This document shows positions 1 to 13,700 of a DNA stretch of 64,000 nucleotides, piece after piece. Below the pieces are notes generated by a model, which saw only the letters and a program-made list of their open reading frames with translations, was not told the origin of the DNA and searched no databases. Each line of letters opens with the position of its first letter. Position 1 is the first letter of the stretch. Location: the NCBI GenBank assembly GCA_025642065.1, contig JAODUP010000349.1, forward strand, positions 249,501-313,500. Direction: 5' to 3'. Position numbers and translations under genes: made by a program. Source of the DNA: Paralvinella palmiformis. Taxonomy: Eukaryota; Annelida; Polychaeta; Terebellida; Alvinellidae.

Positions 1-239
1 AATTCTGTTATCAAATTGCATCCAGGAACAAATCATGTTGTTTTGGTTGCAAAATATTCAGATAATTAATTGAAAATTAAAAAAAGTATTTTATTGTATT
101 TGAGAATGTATTTATAAATATAATACTTTTAAGTATTAAAATACAAATATAAGTACTTTTCTTTTTGGAAAGCTCAAAATACAAATACTAAGAAGGTATT
201 TAAATACTTTCAAATACAAATACAGATGTGTTTGACCTG

Positions 240-372
240 ATTTCTGACATCATCGTACCCATACCCCCACCCACTTGCATATAGCAATCCACTGGTTCAG
301 TGGTTAGAATTCTGCTTTGCAAACCTCCAGGTTGTGAGTTCATCAACTCAATCACCCAATTGCTTAGGTAGG
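240..372 (+). repeat. tRNA-derived SINE fragment (family B)
   Basis: The run has an A-box-like 'ggttcagtggttagaat' and, some 30 bases on, 'caggttgtgagttcatc', a degraded B box. The same layout and wording (cctccaggtt...) recurs at 4621-4800. It lies in the WDR90 intron that opens the window. The remainder of 1-783 is A+T-rich intron in which I see nothing else. Confidence 0.5.
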
Positions 373-783
373 ATATCTTCATTGATAGAATGTCAATGTC
401 TGACGAGTTTGTAAATGTGTATGTATCCAACCCTCCCTTGGATTTATTTTTATGATGTCATGTCTGTGCCATACCCACATAAAATTGTAATCTGTATGCT
501 TCCGTAGACAACCACCAGTTTATAATGTTTATATGTAACAGTATACAGCAATAATATGTGACATTAATGGAGCATTTAAAATTGTTAAGAATAAAATTTA
601 TATACTAGAATCATTCAGGTACTGTATACTGTCTGCCATTCAGAAGTTATGAGATAAAAATGGAGATATTCCTACTGTGTTTGAGCTTTATCTGCTAACT
701 TGCAAGTTGTAGATAGATCTGAGTGTAACATTTGTTGATAATCCCAACACGTGTGTATATCGTAAAATCTTTCTCTGTTTCAG

Positions 784-1719
784 CATGTCTAACAATGGCA
801 ATGTACTTTGTGGTGTGGGAAAGGATGGACAGAATAAAAATGTAAGTTTTAGTTCTTAATTTCCTATTGTAAAGACGACTAGGTCAGTATCTGGATGTCA
901 CATCTGCTTTCAGATAAAAGCAAGGAATAATTATATTATAAAGTGCCACATGAACAAGGTCACAGAGTACGTTGTCACAAAATAATAGGAATAGGCAGCG
1001 TTCTACTTTTTGTGTGCTGAATGTCTCTATTTTTTAAAATTATTGAAACAGATATCATGTGTGAAAACATATTTACTGTTAGGCTTTTGTGCAGGCTTTT
1101 ATCTTGAATGCCATCCAGCTACAAATGGATTTTCAGAAATATATCTTGATGGGTAAAAACTGATGTGAATGGGTGATGATAGTGGTAGTTCGAGGACAAT
1201 TTTATCCGTACTAAATATATATTGATCAACAGATATCAGGGCATAATGACACCCATTATAATAAAAATTACAAAACTTCTATTGCTATTCAAAACTCACA
1301 ATTTTGAAAATATTGCTATGGTGTAGGACTCCTGGGTGTCAACCTGTGGAGTGGGGTACCTGCATCAGTAATTCTACTTTGCATGTTCATAAATCTAAGC
1401 CATATTTCATATTTTGCTGAAAAGCTACATATTAATCTCGGATTCTGTTCAGTTTAGTGTTTGAATAATGTTTAAATTAAACACTACAGATGGTTGTCAT
1501 CTGGAATACAGAAAATGTCACCAAAGGTCGCCAGGTAACAATGTTAGCAAAAGCACACACTGATGTTGACATCACACGGATGAGGATAGCTGCTTTTGAT
1601 GATACAAGGTAGAATTATGTTTTGATGATTATGTCAGTGTAAAGAATCCTGTGACTTAAGTTTGTAAAATCTGTTATGAATTATATGTGATATATATATG
1701 TATATGTGTGTGTGTGTGC

Positions 1720-1753
<34 letters not shown>

Positions 1754-4700
1754 TCTCACATACACACACTTATATTTCTTTAAAAAAGCCATGTTATCGC
1801 ATTTAAAATCACCACTAATCAACTGAAGAAGATCTTATCCTGTTGATTAATGTTCGTGATTTGCAAATGCTTCACTCTTTATTAACAGTAATAACTTTTC
1901 ATTAACATGATATCACTTGTGTTGTCTTCTATCTAGTTTCTTGTCTTAATTTCCTAGTTTTTGTGCATCACATCTTATAACTGACTTATAAAGCTTAATT
2001 GTGATCAATGATGACATTAGTTGTTTACATCTATGATATTTATACATGATACCGTAGGTCCTGGCCATTAAGCCGACACTTTGTGTCAACATTTTGACCC
2101 TTATTTTGGGGGGTCGGCATAATGGGCGGTGCTATTTCAGTGTCAAGAAATCCAGTCATCGAGAGAAAACTTTTCAGTGTGTTAGCAGCCGTCTAGATGC
2201 TAGTGATATGTTACAACTTTCGCCAAGCCATTTCCCCATATATACTTTTTCTAACATGAAAGTAATCACATAATATGGAAACTCCCTATGACAATGTATG
2301 TTTTCATTTCCTTCAAAATTTTATTACAAGAAGCTTTTACAGGTTTTTTTTTTTACTGTCAAACATGAAATCTTGTCTACTTCATGCTTGTGATTATTGC
2401 TCGTGCAACGTTTTAAGGAGACATCATGTGTGAGAGATTTCCTCTGAATGGCAGTTTGTATTTCAATGTTAATTAACCTTGCCCAATAAAGAGAACAATG
2501 TTATTATCATAGTTTGTTAGTGAATCAGATGAATAAAAACCTGGGTTCCTGGAAATACAGCTCTTTGTATTAAATGTAACAATTAAACTATTGACAGATT
2601 CCACGTTTTTCTCATTTAACTGTTTTATTTTGTAATGTAAACACACTCTGGATGATTGCTATTTCATAAAGTCATCGTTGTTTTGTTCTAACTAGGATGG
2701 TATCTTGTGGTCGTGACAATATACGACTTTGGCGCGTTAAAGATGGCTCACTAAGGTCGGCACCCGTCAACTTAGGAGAACATCACCTTATGGAGTTTAC
2801 TGATTGCTGTTTTGAAGCTGGTTATGAGGCAACAAAGGATCCGCTTGACAGACTAGTGTATGTTTATGAATTTTCTAGTTAGCATGACTACTTAAAACAG
2901 GACATTTAACAGCACTCATTGCAGAAGCACACACACACACACATATTATAAATTATAATTATTGTGACATTACTAATACTAATACGTACATCTTGCTCTT
3001 TCTAGTTATGCATGTACCAAATCTGGTCACATATTTGAGATAGATTACAGAAAGGTTGCCATCCATCATGTTCGTCGTTTGCTTCCAGTGCACAGCAAAG
3101 AAAAACAGACATTCAGTTCAGGTAATTTTTATTCACTTGCCCTTCCAGTCTTATGTATGCAATGAATGATCTCATGGAGAATATTACCTGTAAGCCCATC
3201 TTGGCATAATGAATTGTTCAGTAGAAATTATTATATTGTAGTCTTTTCGGTTTCAGGGCCTGGGATTGCCATTAACAGTATGAACGTGAATGAGGCCTTC
3301 TGTGTGACTGGATCAGACGATGGCTTCCTGAGGCTGTGGCCTCTAACATTTAGAGAAGTGTATCTGGAGGCAGAACATGAGGGCCCTGTAACAGCTGTTG
3401 ACATATCTGCAGATGGGAGCAGAATACTGGCAGGAACGAGCACAGTGAGTCTCGTTGATTAACTCCCAGGCAATTATATGCTTGGAGTGCATTATAAATG
3501 TAATTGCTTTAACATGAAATAACTAGATGTGGTTTATGCCACCTATTGGTTATCTGTGATACGTTTCTATCCCATTCCCATGTTAAGACTTTATGATTTG
3601 ACAGCTGAGTGATCGTTTCAGGGTAATCTCGGCATTTTAGACATTACTACCAACGGCTACACCACAGTAATGAGGTCACACATGAGCAGGATCCTTGGGC
3701 TGTCCTTGGATCCTATCCGTAGACATTTGGCCACTGTGTCTGAAGATCATACTATCAGGATATGGGATTTGGACACCATGCAGCAGGTTGATTCTATTTG
3801 TTGGTTAATTATAGATTTGTGTTAAAATGCTTCTGTTCCTAGATGATCGGAGAGTTGAAAAATATCCATTTTTTCAATGCAACCTTTCTTTAAAACCTCA
3901 TTTCTGAAAGCTATTTATTTATCGTATGATATCTAAGAAGTATAGTAGATTCCGGTTCTTCGTTTTGCAACACAATTTTTCCGTCTGATCCAGCGATGAC
4001 CTCGCATTGATTTGAAAATTGGCCAGCTTTAGATTTGTTGTATAATAATTAATTTTACGAATCTATATCCCGTAATCCTAACTTTTTATCACGTTGTTGC
4101 TCAGTTTAATTGATTCTTCATCTGAAACCCAAAACTTTTTATTGATCAGTTAACCGAATGTGTTATTTGAATGAAGAAAAATGTGCCTGACGATAATAAG
4201 ATGTACCAGTTGATTCAACTTATCGGACCTTCCATACTTCCACTGAACCTGTAGGCCTATAGTTATTGATCTGTCTCTCTGGCTTTGTCTCAGATTGTTG
4301 TGTTTTGTAAGCGACTGTTATCATTATCCAGAACCAGCTATCAATAGAGTCTGTTGAATTGTTATATATGATACATTTTTATTTTTTCACAGCTTTATGA
4401 CTTTACTGCACCACATGAATGTCCATGTGCAATAACATACCATCCACATCAGCAAGTGTTTGCTTGCGGTTTTGAATCTGGAACTGTACGTGTGTTCAGT
4501 GTGGAAACAACTAGCATGCTGGCAGAACATAAGTGAGTTATAATGTGTGTATTTGTCGAGTGAATGTTCAGTGTGATTGTTAATGTCTTGTATTGGTTAT
4601 GTCTAAGATTGGTTATGCATTATTCATCTGATGGTGCAATGGATAGAACAGCGTGCTGCAAACTTCCAGGTTCTAGGTTTGAATCTGACTCACTCTGTGA

Positions 4701-7700
4701 TTGTTCAGGTTGTATCCCTGAGAATTTGCCTATCAGCTATATGTGCTAGGTGTGACCAGTGCCAAGACTAAACATACCAATCAATCAATCAGTTAGTCAT
4801 ATTGATTATGCAATCACTAATCAATAGGCAAAATATTTTCTAATATAGTAGACAAGAATATTTCATTTGTTTTGTTGATTTTTAATTTTCTTTTGCAACA
4901 TTCATCATTCCTCAGACAACACCGTGGTAAGGTGACGGGGCTTTGTTACTGTCCAAGTGGGGAGTACCTCTATAGCTCTGGCTCACTTGGATCGCTCCCC
5001 TATATATGATGCTTCGGATAATCACTATCAACTTCTCCGACTGCTTGGCAACACATTGGCAAGAGGTGACGGTCATGGCCCTGAGGCTCTAGCAATCAGC
5101 CCTGATGGGCGATTTGTGGCATTTGTTGGCCCAAGTGAGTTCACAGTCAGCGTAGTGGATGGTCGTTCATTGGATGAGGTGTGTTTAATATATGATTTTG
5201 ATAAAAACTTATTTTTGTTATTATGTTATTTGCTTTTATGAATATGTATACAAGTTCCCATGCGTCCTGGAAAACCTGGAAAATAACAAATTAATTTTCC
5301 AGGTCTCTGAAATATACTTGAATTTTACAAAATTAGGAAATGTCCTGGAAAAAATATTGCCTGTGAAAAAATCCTCTTAGAACAAAAAAAGCCTCTGAAT
5401 AAATATTATCCCTGTAAAAGAAAACTTCGACTGTAGAAGAAAAAGAATCCCATTATATAGTACTGATGTTAGTTAAAAGTTATAAAAAAGTGGGTGTATC
5501 AGAAAGCTAGAAGGGGTAAGGAGGAGGCTGTACCATAAAAAAGTCAATAATTGATCATACATTGATTAAATAAATATGATATGCTTTTTCACACATATAT
5601 TGAGTTATTACCTTTAAACTTTGTATACTTTATCCTGGAAAATGGTAATTTTGTCCTGGAAATGTCTTGGAAAATCTTATTTCCTTGACTGTGGGAACCA
5701 TGTGTACAGTAATGTCTTCATATGTGTATGATTGATTATATGACAAAGAGTATCTGGTAGTATTGTTTAAGTCTTGCACATTCATTTCATCTACTAGATC
5801 CAGCATATATAGTCATGATTAGGTCAAGGAAATAATCAAAGAATTTATTAGAAATAAGGCTATTCATAACACCTAAAGGCAAACATATTTGATGGTATTT
5901 AATGGTGAACAAACTATCATTGGCAATAATGTAAGAAGTTTACACTAATGACTATCTGCATATTGACATACCTTATTTCAGAGAAGATTATCACTGGCAC
6001 AATTATATAAAATTTTGTGTTTCCTATAAAACCAGAATTTTGCTGTGAACAATTCACACATAAATTCATCATTCATTTTTTCTATGTCTGGTCAGTACAT
6101 ACTAACACAACACTATGTGACCATGTATTTTGGTAGGAGAAAGTTCTAAGCAGGAAAAACCATCAAGCACCACAGAGTAGACTTAATTTCCTAAGTCAAT
6201 TAATTGATCAAGTAGTATCTCAAAATGTCATGGCTTCTAAATTGAATGGATTCAGTTCTTCTCTCTTGAAATTTGGGGTAGAGACCCCTGGCTGTTGCCT
6301 ATAAGCTATTCACTATCTTTTGGTGCTTTTGTGTCATGTTCATCTCTAAAATATGTTGTGGCTGCTTCTAAATGGATTTCACTTAATCATTCTGTCAAGT
6401 TCATAATTGTCTGTGTGTGTGGGGGGGGGGGTTCTAATTACAAGTTTCCAATGATTCACTTTGATTCACAGGCACATAATGCTACAGGTAGAAATATATC
6501 TCACATGGTCAATTGAATCAATTTGATAGTTATTTTATGAACAATTCGTTTGATATAATATTGTTAGTATTTTGATATGAGTGTGATAAGAGAGGAATGG
6601 AGTAGTTTTTGGTGTTAATTTTGGTTTGTCACTCATCTTAAACACGGGTAAGATAAAATTCCCTTTAAACAGACCAAAAGACAATTTATCTTGTGCACCA
6701 AGTTGTATTTTTCTGTCTAACTATTTTTAAGGTTATGAGAATAGACATCACCAGTCTGACATGTCCTGACAACATACGTAATATTGTAGATACAGCAGTC
6801 AGGGTGAAGTATACCCCAGCTAATGTCAAACAGCTTCTTGTTACCACATCAAACAATAAACTGCTCAAGTTTGATGCTTGGAATGGCCAACTTCTGGCAG
6901 AGGTGAGTTAATATGCTAACTTCAGGGTTTCACTAAAATTTGTTGCTTTTACTCAGTTAGCATCTCTTTTCCCTTTAATCCAGTTATATGTACTGTGTTG
7001 TCAATTTAGATTGTTATTTCCTGCTATGTGTTGTGATTTAAATCTGGGCACAGTGAATGAAATAAATAAATGAAATTTTATTTAATTATGTACATTTCAC
7101 AACCTAATGATTTCTGCATTGTCATTTTGGGATTTTAAACGTACATGGCTAATATTGTTATATATGTTATATTATATTATCGGTTTAATAATGACATAAA
7201 TATTATTATTTGCATATGTATTTTATTGTATCAGATTGATAACATCCATCGTAGTGGGTGTACAACATTAGATGTGTCGGGAGATGGCAGACATTTAGCA
7301 ACAGCTGGTGATAAAGTCATCAAAATCTGGGATTATAACATGAGACTTGACTTAAACTTCCAGGTAAATAATGTTATGCTTTGTGGTAGCAGCTTAAACA
7401 TTGTGTGTGTGTGTGTGTGTGTGTGTGCATAAATAACTATTTTTAATATCTTCCAGGTGTTTATTGGCCACTCAGATGTTATTACTAAGCTTGTGTTTAC
7501 ACCTGATTCACTCAGCTTTCTCAGCATTGGCGAAGCAATTTTTATGTGGGATTTCCTGGCAAAAGTTCACGATGTCCATGAACCAGAGTACGTAAAGGAA
7601 TAGCTTAGTAAATTAGCTCCAGCCACCATTGTTATTATATTTTGCCTTAAATGCTATTTTATATCCATTTCTTTGCGAATTCTTGAAGTGGTAAACTTCA

Positions 7701-10700
7701 CTGTTATTAATTTATTTTATGTACTAAAATTTGATTTATTAAATAGTGATTTGCATGGCTGTGTATATTCCAGAGGAAGAACTACATGCAAGAATTATTT
7801 TACTGGTAAAGGTCAGTGTTTTGATCATATGTTTTGTCTGACTCTAGTCTTATTATTATTATGACGGTAGTTTCCACCTGCCTTTTAAAGAAGGTGGTAC
7901 ACATTAGTAGAGTGTTGGCCATGTCCCTTCAGTGACTGGTTAACTATTTAATTGAGAGGCAGATTCAGTATAACATTTCATACATTTGAGAATGCGACTG
8001 CTGCCATTAAGTAGACATTGTCTGTCATGTTTCTGGCCTGAGTATGAGTACACTGTGCCTGAACATTGAACTGTATTTCTATTTGCAGAAGAAGAGTACT
8101 TACCCTATCAGAGTCCCATACGGTGTGGTATAGCATCAGATAGGCAATCAGATGTACCAAGAAGTACAGCTCCACAGCCTGCTACACTCTATCCTCCTGG
8201 TCAACAGGTGGCTGACATCAGTGCCATAGATAAAGCCACAGATGGTACGTGTCTACATGCATATGTGTGTGTTTGTGTGTCCATTTCTTAAGGTGCATTA
8301 TCATGCCTCCATGTTAAGGTGCTTATGAATTAAATTAGAACGATAAGCAATTGAAAATTGCGCTTCTCTCCTTGACAATCTCACATAATCTGTTTGTGTT
8401 AATTCCTCACAAAACTGTTTGTGCTGCAATTCTTTACATCACAGTTTTATAACACAATTGTAGCTTGGATCAGAAATTTCAAACTTTAACAGCAAAAGCA
8501 CGATAGCAAAAATAAATGGGTTTATCGTTGCATCATGGCAAAATCTTATTGCATAATGTTTCTAATTAACAAAGCTGTTCAGTTTTCTTCTAATGATAAA
8601 GTTGATTGTGTATTAGTAATTGTTTTACTGTTGGGTCTGCTGACGTATTCTTTGTAACGTCACAGAATATATCAATATCCACACTTTCAACATCGGTTAG
8701 GAATGATACTGTACTGTATTGTTTTACTGATGAATGTGTTAATTAATGCATTAAAAGACTAAACTACTGGTTTATTTATTTATGTTTTAAAAATTGTCAG
8801 TATCATAATAGCATTACGGGTAGTTACGTGAATAGCTCAGTCTACAGTACTCCAATACAGCGGCTATTCAGTGGGATATCTTCTTGATAAAACATATCCG
8901 AGATCCAAATAATTCATCCAGTTTCCCAAATAAAAGATATTTGAATGATGTTTAATAAATGTGCTCATTAGTTTTGAATTTATGTCGTGAGTATGGTTGA
9001 AAAAATAATGAATTGAGCCTTTGGTTTATTTATTAGTAAAGTGTTATATTGGAATGAAATAATAATTTAATCCTAATACAGTAACTGCATTTGTTGAGCC
9101 CCCCCCCCCAAAGATCACCTCATTGTAAACAGTTGTATTCTTTTTTTTAAAGCTCAGCTAGCAAGCGAATAAAGGGATCATTTTACAGTCTGCTGGTTTT
9201 TACAAAATTAATTGTCTGACTGTGTCTATTTGTGTAAGCAATTTATCCAACAGACAATATTTAATTATATGCCATGCTGGTCATATTTCCAATTATCCTA
9301 AGCAAAATGTCTTACAATTTCATTCTTATAATGCATTTCCAATATCAGAAAAGCATAGGCTAGAGTCTTGTTTGCAATGGTTTACGTTGTTCATAAGAGT
9401 GTGTTAGTTGTATTCCTCATCCCACATAGGGCATCTTCTAATTGATTCCAGGTTACTTCCAGGATACTTTTTGCCTCCTATAACAAAATGTCTATGATTG
9501 TCAACAAGAGGAATTATACGAAATTAATATGCATCACTGAATTCAGTTTATATTGTGCCATATGTACCTGTGTAATTGTTTTTCTTAGATGAGCGATTAT
9601 ATAAATGTATGTCTCTTCTGTGGGTGTATGTTGTTATGACCACTTATACAGTGATTTTATTTGGAATAAGCATCAACTTTGAAAAAAATTGAAATGATTT
9701 TTTGTTTTGTTTTAGACATTCTTGGTGAGGATATTGTATCAACCACTTCTGACAAAGGTGAAGAATTGGTTTGTTCAAAGTTGAAGGCTACACGAATAGA
9801 AGAATCAAAAGAACAGCCGGGAGGCAATGTTAGTAGAATAAAGGTCATAAATAAATTCATTTACCTATATTATTACTAGCATATGTATCAAAGACTAAAC
9901 TGATCATATCTTTATATAAAGTTTTTAAGGGATGCTGTAAATTATACATCATAGTTTAGCTCTGTTAATTCTTTAACTTGATCTCCTGTATTTTTCTGCA
10001 GTTTCCACTTAATGGTCAGCTAGGCAGTAGTCCAAGTATTCAGCAACATATGAATCTCCATGACGGCTCTATTACACCAACAAAGAAACTGGCCTCAAAG
10101 ATAAAGACACCAACCAAGTCTAAAGCTTTGTCTAGTCACTCAAAGCCAACAGCAAATAAACATTTTTGTCATAGAGAAAAGAAGTATCCTCTGGCACAGG
10201 TTAGTTGTGGCTTATTTTGACTTAGTGTAATGGTCCGATAATGATTAAAAAGGATAGGTATGACTTTAGACATACTCAATAGCAACAATATTGTGAGGTT
10301 AGGCAAGCCTGCGCTCTCTTACGTGGAAAACGTACACTTGTGACTTACTGTCTTACTTGCTGTCATTTCAGAGACGATACACTGCACCACCTAAACAAGC
10401 TGGACTTAGACTAAAGGCTGTTGTGGGATATAATGGCAATGGCCGTAATAACATGGTGTGGCATGCTGACACAGGTTGTTATTGAATGTATAATAGCTGG
10501 CTTATTGAAGAACCTGGTTTCAGATGTTTTACTGATGGAAATCACTTTAACCTTAGAATTAAATGAACACGAACATCTCATGCTATTCTACTTTACCTGG
10601 AAAATGCTCTCACCTTTTAAGCCAAGAGACAGAAAAATATACATTTTGCTCGCACTAACATATATCATTTAAAGCTGTTGGTTTTATCATTTTTAATTCT

Positions 10701-13700
10701 CTAGGAGTGTTTGTGTACACAAGTGGTTGTACTGTGATATTGGAAGATCTTAGCACTGGATCACAACACCATTTTCTAGGTAATTATTTAACTGAATTAT
10801 GAAATAACTATTTGCGAAAACCTCCTCTTTATGAATGGCCGCGATCATCGAGTGCTTGTTGTCCAAGATTGATTTTACAAAGGCTTTTCTGCAACCATTG
10901 CTGTTACTTTATTTAAAAAATAGTCTGATGACAATATTGGACATGGATTTACAATGGCCTATCTTATATCAGAAGTAATCCTTTCTGCTGTTTTAGAATA
11001 GGTTTTAAGTCATCCTTACATATTGTTTCTTAATCAGTATTGTTGTTATCAATTGTATGGTTGCAGCCAAGCCTGTAAGTCTTTCTGTTTTTGGATATGC
11101 GACTAGATTATACGCTGTAAGTATAGAGACATTAGAGCGATAGCACTGGTGTGTTGTGAACACTTCTGAATGTTTATTTCAGGACATACAGAAGAAGTGT
11201 CTGTTATCTCTCTGCAACATGACTGCCAGGTGAGCAGCAGATATTTTATTTACATTATCATGGTATCTGTTTTTATGCAATTACATTTTTATGTTGAGTA
11301 CTTCCGTTCAAATTGTCTTTCTTTTTAAACTATTTCAGATCCTTGCCTCAGCCAGTAGTTGCTGCGGTCCAGTGAAGAGTGAAATACGTTTATGGGATCT
11401 TACAGAACGAGTGTGTAAAAGGACGTTATCTTATCACGAACACGACATTGTGGCATTGTCTTACTCCAGAGATGACAGGTTCCTTATATCTATGGGTAAA
11501 TATGTATATATTTATACATTGATGACAGATACACAAAGGCAAACATTCTTTATTAAAAAGGCAGACATTCCATACTGCAGCATGAAAATAAATAGCAATG
11601 TATACCTCGTCCACAGATGTACATTAATTTAATATAAAACACTACAATAAAACGATTACTCAGTTCACCACTTCATTGATCATTTAAGTGGTGATGTTAG
11701 TTAATGCCTTAATTTCAGCAGGAACATCATTCCAAACATATGCACTATTAAAGGGAGGGTCGTGTACCATGGATGAGTTGAGTTGAATTGTTTTACCTTA
11801 GAACTGTTAAAATCTGGAGATATATGGCCAGGGGGTATCACCACAGGGAAACATATCTCACAAACACAGGTATGTGCTGCATTCAAACCCGCAACCTGGT
11901 GGTTTACAGCACAGTGCCCTAACCACTGTTCCATCAGTACACCCTATGTACCAGGGATGAGAAATCTATTCAACAGATTTCCACTTGTTATGTAGTTACT
12001 TCTATAATTTGTGTAAATCCATTGAGAAATGGTAGGATATTTTTTTTCCAAGCTTTTTTGTTGCTGTATGTTAATGGTGAGTTATAGAAATAAAAAGGTA
12101 CTTGACAACATACTGATTCGGTGTTTGCAAATCACCAGCCAACAAGGAATCCATCATTTTAGCTAATCTAAATTATAATAATGACCAAAATGGCAGTTCT
12201 TTTACATGGCTTAGCTACCTCAGATGAGGGAGACCCATTTGGTCTTTTATTTACTAATGTATGGCATATTCGGGCGCACAAAACCATACTATAGTGCCAC
12301 AGCCAGAATTCAAACCTCCGACCTCCCGCACAGCATGACCATGAGTAAGAAAGTCCAATGCTCTTACCCACTAGGCAATGAAAGGTGACCAGATTTAGAG
12401 TTGGCTAGAAAATAAGCTGAGTCATAGTTGAGGATACTATGTGGGAACTACATGAGTTAGGATAGAAATCTTATACACCTGGATTGATTGTAGAATACTC
12501 CGATGTTTTCTTTTCGAGTTACACATGCACACAAATATCAGGATTGATTTGCTTCACTTTCTGAATGGCTTTATTTAATACAATTCTCCACTGGACAAAT
12601 TTAAATCTTCAGTGGGGTAGATGAAGATTTTTTAGCTAAGTAAATTCTATAGAACAGGAATTCAAGCATTTAGATCTACTCTTTGCCAGAATGTCAACCC
12701 AGGATTTGGGTCAGGTTCTCAGCATCTGTGTGTGTATTATTATTAGTATTATTGTTGGTAAGCCAGTACAAATGCATAGATTATATGACTACTGACAGAT
12801 GCCATACTGACTGTGAATATTGTCTCTTGATTTAAGAAAATAGACCATTGGTCCAATAATTGCCATTGATTTTCAGAGATGAATCATATCATTTTGGAGG
12901 GAGCATTAAGTTTTGTTACACGTGGAGCAGATGTTTTAAATCTGTTAGTGTTGGACAATGTGATGTTAGCAACAAGATCAACTGTACTGTGGATATGCAA
13001 ATTCAACTTAACATTTGAGATTTATCTGCTTCGCATTATTACTATTAATAAATCTTAAACCAATGGAGCTTTTTTATGTTTGATGAATTATATCATTGGT
13101 TGTAACTGGATAGAATACAAATAAAAAAATTGAAAAAGAATAATGCGTTATAAAAGAATTAAACAGAAATGTGACAAGATTACTGCATTCTACAAAAGAT
13201 GACTGCAAACCTTGTCTTATATCAGTCAAGAAATTAGCATTTATGTCATTGTTTCATATTATTGAGATATTATTAACTGATACCTATCAAGACACTACAC
13301 ACATCAAACTTGCTAATCTATAATACATCTAATTCAGACTCTGGCTATTTGTTTAAATCCATGATTAAAGTTTATTACTCAGAACTCTTTTTTTTTCATT
13401 TATTGGTGTTATTTAATAAAATCACAGTTTTGGCAAACCTAAAAGATAAAATGACTAGAATTTGTCTTATCTACAGTGTTGGTTCTATGACGGGTTTTTG
13501 TGGGATTCCCGCAATATTTTAATGTATGGCACAAAATTTAAAAAAATCTTTGGGCACCACATGGAGCAGAATAAAATCCCATGATGTAATATTGTAAGTG
13601 TTGCGCGCATTAACGATCTCCCCAACACATTTGCTTTAATAATACCATACCAGACTGCTGAATTCGAGCATGTGTTTAGTTGCCAAAATTCCATCAAGAG

